Below the pieces are notes generated by a model. The model did not search any database. It had not been told where the DNA came from and saw nothing but the letters and a program-made list of their open reading frames with translations. Shown here in pieces: positions 4,092 through 5,518 of a stretch of 5,518 nt of DNA. Source of the DNA: Coriobacteriaceae bacterium (lineage in GTDB: Bacteria > Actinomycetota > Coriobacteriia > Anaerosomatales > D1FN1-002). A program made the position numbers and the translations under genes. The stretch covers positions 1 to 5,518 of the forward strand of contig PNNM01000080.1 of assembly GCA_013824215.1 (NCBI GenBank), given 5' to 3'. Position 1 is the stretch's first letter. Every line of letters begins with the position of its first letter.

Positions 4092-5518
4092 CAGAACGCA
4101 TGACAGGGGCCGACGCGATCGTCCGTTCGCTGGAGGCCGAGGGGGTCGACACCCTGTTCGGCTATCCGGGCGGGGTGGCCCTGCCCATCTTCGACGCGCT
4201 CTACGACTGCAAGCAGATCCGCACGATCCTGCCGCGGCACGAGCAGGGCGCCTGCCACATGGCGGACGGCTACGCGCGCGCCACGGGACGCGTCGCGCCG
4301 GTGCTCGTCACGAGCGGACCGGGCGCGACCAACACCGTGACGGGCATCGCCAACGCCTACATGGACTCGATCCCGATGGTCGTGATGACCGCACAGGTCT
4401 CCACCGCCGTGATCGGCACGGACGCCTTCCAGGAGTCCGACATCACCGGCATCACGCTGCCGGTCACGAAGCACAACTACCTGGTGAAGGACGCCTCCGA
4501 CCTTCCCGAGGTCATGAAGGAGGCGTTCCACATCGCCACGACGGGACGCCCCGGACCGGTGCTCATCGACCTGCCTGTCGACGTGACCAAGACCGAGATC
4601 GGCTTCCGCTACCCGGACAGCGTGAACCTGCCGGGCTACAAGCCCACGTATCGGGGGCACAGCAAGCAGATCAAGCAGGCTGCGGGCCTGATCGCCCGCG
4701 CGCGCAAGCCGCTGCTCTACATCGGCGGCGGCGTGATCGCGAGCGGGGCTGCCAAGGAGATCAAGGAGCTCGCCGAGCTCATGCAGCTGCCGGTCACGAC
4801 CACGATGATGGGCAAGGGCGCCTTCCCCGAGGACCATCACCTGTGGATCGGCATGCCCGGCATGCACGGCGCGAAGTACACCAACTACGCGCTGACCGAG
4901 ACCGACCTGCTCATCGCCATCGGCGTGCGCTTCGACGACCGCGTGACCGGCAAGCTGGCTGCATTCGCCACCAAGGCCAAGATCATCCACGTGGACATCG
5001 ACCCGGCCGAGATCGGCAAGAACCGAGCCGTGGACGTGCCGATCGTGGGCGACGCCAAGCAGGTGGCACACGAGCTGGTCGCCGACCTGCGCAAGACAGG
5101 CGCGGAGCCGAAGACCGAGGCGTGGTGGCGCGTGGTCGACGACTGGCGCAAGCGCTTCCCGCTCCACTACGGGCACGAGGGCGAGGGCGACGTTCTGCAC
5201 CCGCAGTACGTGGTCCAGCGCGTCGACGAGCTCACGAAGGACCGCGAGACGGTGCTGTGCACGGAGGTGGGCCAGAACCAGATGTGGTCGTGCCAGTACT
5301 ACACCGTGCGCGAGCCACGCGGCTGGGTGTCCTCGGGAGGCCTGGGGACGATGGGCTTCGGGTTGCCCGCGGCCATCGGCGCTCAGGCGGGGCGGCCCGA
5401 CGCGCTCGTGATCGACATCGCGGGCGACGGCTCGCTCCAGATGAACAGCCAGGAGATGGCCACCGCGGCGATCAACATGCTGCCGGTCAAGGTGGTGCTG
5501 CTCAACAACGGCTACCTC
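4088..5518 (+). CDS. ilvB: Acetolactate synthase large (catalytic) subunit, 3' end outside window
   Basis: This is the thiamine diphosphate-dependent enzyme that condenses two pyruvates to acetolactate, or pyruvate and 2-oxobutyrate to acetohydroxybutyrate (EC 2.2.1.6), the first common step of branched-chain amino acid synthesis. The frame stays open for 477 codons to the window end, out of a usual 550-600. The N-terminal pyrimidine-binding domain has FGYPGG (24-29), catalytic Glu52 in RHEQGACHMADGYAR (50-64) and SGPGATN (76-82). TGRPGPVLIDLPVD (152-165) and the middle domain with RFDDRVTG (281-288) and HVDIDPAEIGKN (301-312) follow. Then come GGLGTMGFGLPAAIGA (417-432) and the ThDP motif GDGS...NN (446-474), where the window stops. 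FDDRVTG and the FAD-type middle domain indicate the biosynthetic, not catabolic, class. The start ATG overlaps the ilvD stop (ATGA), with AGAGGGG (4071-4077) upstream. A regulatory ilvN probably follows, which is inference. Confidence 0.97.
   Translation, partial: MTERMTGADAIVRSLEAEGVDTLFGYPGGVALPIFDALYDCKQIRTILPRHEQGACHMADGYARATGRVAPVLVTSGPGATNTVTGIANAYMDSIPMVVMTAQVSTAVIGTDAFQESDITGITLPVTKHNYLVKDASDLPEVMKEAFHIATTGRPGPVLIDLPVDVTKTEIGFRYPDSVNLPGYKPTYRGHSKQIKQAAGLIARARKPLLYIGGGVIASGAAKEIKELAELMQLPVTTTMMGKGAFPEDHHLWIGMPGMHGAKYTNYALTETDLLIAIGVRFDDRVTGKLAAFATKAKIIHVDIDPAEIGKNRAVDVPIVGDAKQVAHELVADLRKTGAEPKTEAWWRVVDDWRKRFPLHYGHEGEGDVLHPQYVVQRVDELTKDRETVLCTEVGQNQMWSCQYYTVREPRGWVSSGGLGTMGFGLPAAIGAQAGRPDALVIDIAGDGSLQMNSQEMATAAINMLPVKVVLLNNGYL

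Noticed and set aside
4043..5200. Long minus-strand open frame (385 codons) opposite ilvB
   Set aside because: It lies antisense to ilvB, whose full motif set is on the + strand. The translation is low-complexity with no family resemblance.

Overview
The window is GC-rich DNA with every recognisable gene on the + strand. It looks like an actinobacterial-type genome. The GC-rich codons, a full-length T-box leader on a branched-chain amino acid operon and an orphan DUF302 gene would suit a Coriobacteriia-like lineage, but that placement is inference and no marker here proves it.

Layout: (1) Positions 1-289 hold the C-terminal end of an isocitrate/isopropylmalate dehydrogenase family enzyme, more like isocitrate dehydrogenase than LeuB. 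(2) After 15 bases, 305-1483 encodes a membrane-anchored protein with TolB/PD40-type beta-propeller repeats. (3) 1589-1972 is a small, complete DUF302 protein with its own strong ribosome binding site. (4) 1973-2432 is a 460-base non-coding stretch. It holds a hairpin, a good sigma70-type promoter (TTGTCG, 17 bases, TATACT) and a complete T-box riboswitch. Stem I, Stem II, Stem III, the antiterminator and a competing hairpin can each be paired by eye. The specifier triplet reads CTG, so the leader most likely senses uncharged tRNA-Leu. (5) 2433-4091 is ilvD, dihydroxyacid dehydratase. (6) 4088-5518 is the start of ilvB, the acetolactate synthase large subunit. It overlaps ilvD by ATGA and is cut by the window end just inside its thiamine diphosphate motif.

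How it fits together: IlvB makes acetolactate or acetohydroxybutyrate, and IlvD dehydrates the later dihydroxyacid to the 2-keto acid precursor of valine, leucine and isoleucine. The two genes are translationally coupled. Both lie behind the T-box, so leucine starvation should raise their expression. ilvN and ilvC probably follow beyond the window, which is inference.

I found no evidence of a wholly new system. The most interesting element is the T-box. Its aptamer and antiterminator look canonical, but its expression platform lacks a normal U-tract and is followed by a second stable hairpin with a T-rich loop, so the output mechanism is not obvious.
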